Part shown: positions 62,963 through 64,000 of the stretch, piece by piece
How the letters are laid out: each line of letters opens with the position of its first letter
Position numbering within the stretch: position 1 is the stretch's first letter
NCBI RefSeq assembly: GCF_947496855.1
Contig: NZ_CANMED010000006.1
Coordinates: forward strand, 248,001 to 312,000
Direction: 5' to 3'
DNA: 64,000 nt
Source: an uncultured Aquimarina sp.
GTDB lineage: Bacteria; Bacteroidota; Bacteroidia; Flavobacteriales; Flavobacteriaceae
The notes under the pieces: model-generated
What the model saw: the letters and a program-made list of their open reading frames with translations, nothing else
The model's database searches: none
Told to the model about the DNA's origin: nothing
Program-made: the position numbers and the translations under genes

Positions 62963-63730
62963 ATGAAAAAACTTTTATTTTTAACCACAATTTCAATTAC
63001 TCTTTTAGCCAGTTGCGACAGTGATTCTGTAACTGATGAATTTGATAACGCAAATGGTGATACTGCTAAAAAATTAATTGAAAGAGTCGAATTTAATTCG
63101 GCGCAGATCGATGAAGATGATTATGTGTTTACAGTTAACTATGACGCTAATAATAGGGTGACAAGTGTATCTAATGGAGCCGATACGGGTGTTTTGGTAT
63201 ATGAAAATAACGAATTATCAACTGTTACGGGCGGGAGTGAACCTTTTAGCTTAAGCGAGTTGTATCAAGATCCTTATGATGTTTTTGAAACAGGAGATGT
63301 ATTAGAATATGATAACAGTGGTAATCCAATTTCTATAAAAGTGTTTGAGGAAAGTTATGAGTATAATGAGACAACTGGTTTTTATGAAGAGATAACAGAA
63401 GAGTTTACTGCTACTATAGCATATGATGCTACTCCGAATCCGTATTTCTATACATTTGAGGCAGCTGGTCTAATTGAAGTATTAGATAGAGTTCAGTTAA
63501 ATTTTAGTATGATGCCACAAAGCTCTGAAATCTTGAGAGCTCGGGCATTATTTCCGTTAAATAATATTAAGTCTATCGTTTACAAAAATGAAGCTGGAGA
63601 AGTAGAAGGAGAAGTAAAGATTGATTATATTTATGATGCCGATAACTATCCTAGTTCTGCTATTATTACAGTGATTGTAGACCAAGAGACAGCTTCTGTT
63701 TATAGCGTAAATTATAGTTACAAGCAATAG
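62963..63730 (+). CDS. Lipoprotein of unknown function, 255 aa
   Basis: The lipobox LLASC (C18) follows MKKLLFLTTISITL. The mature part is acidic (DSDSVTDEFDNANGD), then mainly beta strands with repeated Tyr/Asp-rich turns: YVFTVNYDANNRVTSVSNG, LEYDNSGNPISIKVFEESYEYNE, KIDYIYDADNYPSSAI. Strands of the form 'x-Y-D-x-x-G-N-x' resemble YD/RHS-like beta units. I do not recognise a named family. A terminator is 30 bases past the stop. Confidence 0.78.
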   Translation: MKKLLFLTTISITLLASCDSDSVTDEFDNANGDTAKKLIERVEFNSAQIDEDDYVFTVNYDANNRVTSVSNGADTGVLVYENNELSTVTGGSEPFSLSELYQDPYDVFETGDVLEYDNSGNPISIKVFEESYEYNETTGFYEEITEEFTATIAYDATPNPYFYTFEAAGLIEVLDRVQLNFSMMPQSSEILRARALFPLNNIKSIVYKNEAGEVEGEVKIDYIYDADNYPSSAIITVIVDQETASVYSVNYSYKQ

Positions 63731-63759
63731 AGTAACTTAATATTCTTAAAAAAATTTAG

Positions 63760-63796
63760 AAAAGAGATTAGTAATTCACTAATCTCTTTTTTTATT
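63760..63796. terminator. Bidirectional terminator at the right end
   Basis: AAAAGAGATTAGT (63760-63772) and ACTAATCTCTTTT (63778-63790), perfect 13-bp arms, loop AATTC. It serves the lipoprotein (+) and the minus-strand gene that enters from the right edge. Confidence 0.92.
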
Positions 63797-64000
63797 CTGA
63801 TAACGAAATTTTTTTATCTAATTGAGCTTTGAATTCTTCTTTCTTATCAATATAAAATGCTAGGGTTTTAAATTTTCTTTTAACTCCGTAAAGTCCGATT
63901 ATAGGATTTTCTTTCTTTACATGGATAGCTATATTATGACTTTCTAATTCGCCTAACGGAGATAGTTTCCGATTAGTATCATTGAATTCAATAGGTTTTG
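63792..64000 (-). CDS. 3' end of an unknown gene (partial)
   Basis: The minus-strand frame from 64000 to the TAA at 63792-63794 is open. I read 69 codons: ..KPIEFNDTNRKLSPLGELES, then HNIAIHVKKENPIIGLYGVK, then RKFKTLAFYIDKKEEFKAQL and DKKISLSE. The basic helical end and the segment FKTLAFYIDKKEEFKAQLDKK do not identify a family to me. The gene's 5' part lies outside the window. Confidence 0.7.
   Translation of the reverse strand, partial: KPIEFNDTNRKLSPLGELESHNIAIHVKKENPIIGLYGVKRKFKTLAFYIDKKEEFKAQLDKKISLSE

Noticed and set aside
1..64000. tRNA, rRNA or riboswitch
   Set aside because: I found no cloverleaf-like segment, rRNA signature or recognised riboswitch core; a covariance-model search would settle it.

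Overview
The window is an AT-rich piece of chromosome from a member of the Bacteroidota, most likely a marine Flavobacteriaceae close to Aquimarina (the genus is inferred from gene content, not measured). Supporting signs are a type IX secretion C-terminal signal, TonB receptors with an N-terminal carboxypeptidase-regulatory domain, a DUF4270 lipoprotein, an atpD-atpC pair apart from other ATP synthase genes, a type 2 isoleucyl-tRNA synthetase, and promoter elements of the TAnnTTTG type with few Shine-Dalgarno sequences. I see no rRNA, tRNA, CRISPR array, insertion sequence or prophage.

Layout. 1-2.4 kb: a minus-strand ECF sigma / anti-sigma / two DUF4097-type surface protein operon. 2.4-6.3 kb: a degenerate DksA-like protein and ileS. 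6.4-12.8 kb: a small unknown, an omega-amidase, a large Ig-like lipoprotein, comF, a coiled-coil membrane protein and glyS. 13.0-19.9 kb: a large T9SS-secreted protein, a small lipoprotein and a 1146-residue probable outer-membrane barrel. 20.0-21.5 kb: a minimal ABC system and a Coa1-like protein. 21.6-24.8 kb: a secreted TPR-CHAT protein. 24.9-28.4 kb: exonuclease III, an OmpA-like lipoprotein, small secreted proteins and a short S24/S26-like protein. 28.4-29.8 kb: a gene-poor, hairpin-rich stretch around a small wHTH-like gene. 29.8-31.7 kb: tas and a DUF2233 protein. 31.7-36.6 kb (minus): radA, an esterase-like protein lacking its nucleophile, a flippase-like membrane protein, panD and panC. 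36.7-41.2 kb: a half-length glycogen-synthase-like protein, a DUF4270 lipoprotein and glmS. 41.3-51.7 kb: three tandem paralogous TonB receptors and an SGNH hydrolase lipoprotein. 52.1-54.0 kb: atpD-atpC. 54-59.6 kb: a LytTR regulator, an alpha/beta hydrolase, a lipoprotein, a GNAT enzyme, a DEAD-box helicase and a DnaJ-KTSC protein. 59.7-62.8 kb: the biotin genes bioF-bioD-bioA. 62.9-64 kb: a lipoprotein and the 3' end of an unknown minus-strand gene.

Most of the window is housekeeping chromosome with envelope genes between. The points most worth a second look are the swapped GXHH active-site motif of IleRS, two enzyme-like proteins conserved in shape but missing catalytic parts (33.2 kb and 36.8 kb), the TonB triplication coupled to an SGNH lipoprotein, the extracytoplasmic CHAT protein, the minimal ABC pair, long perfect palindromes at 41.2 kb and 51.7 kb, and the unexplained hairpin cluster at 28.9-29.4 kb.
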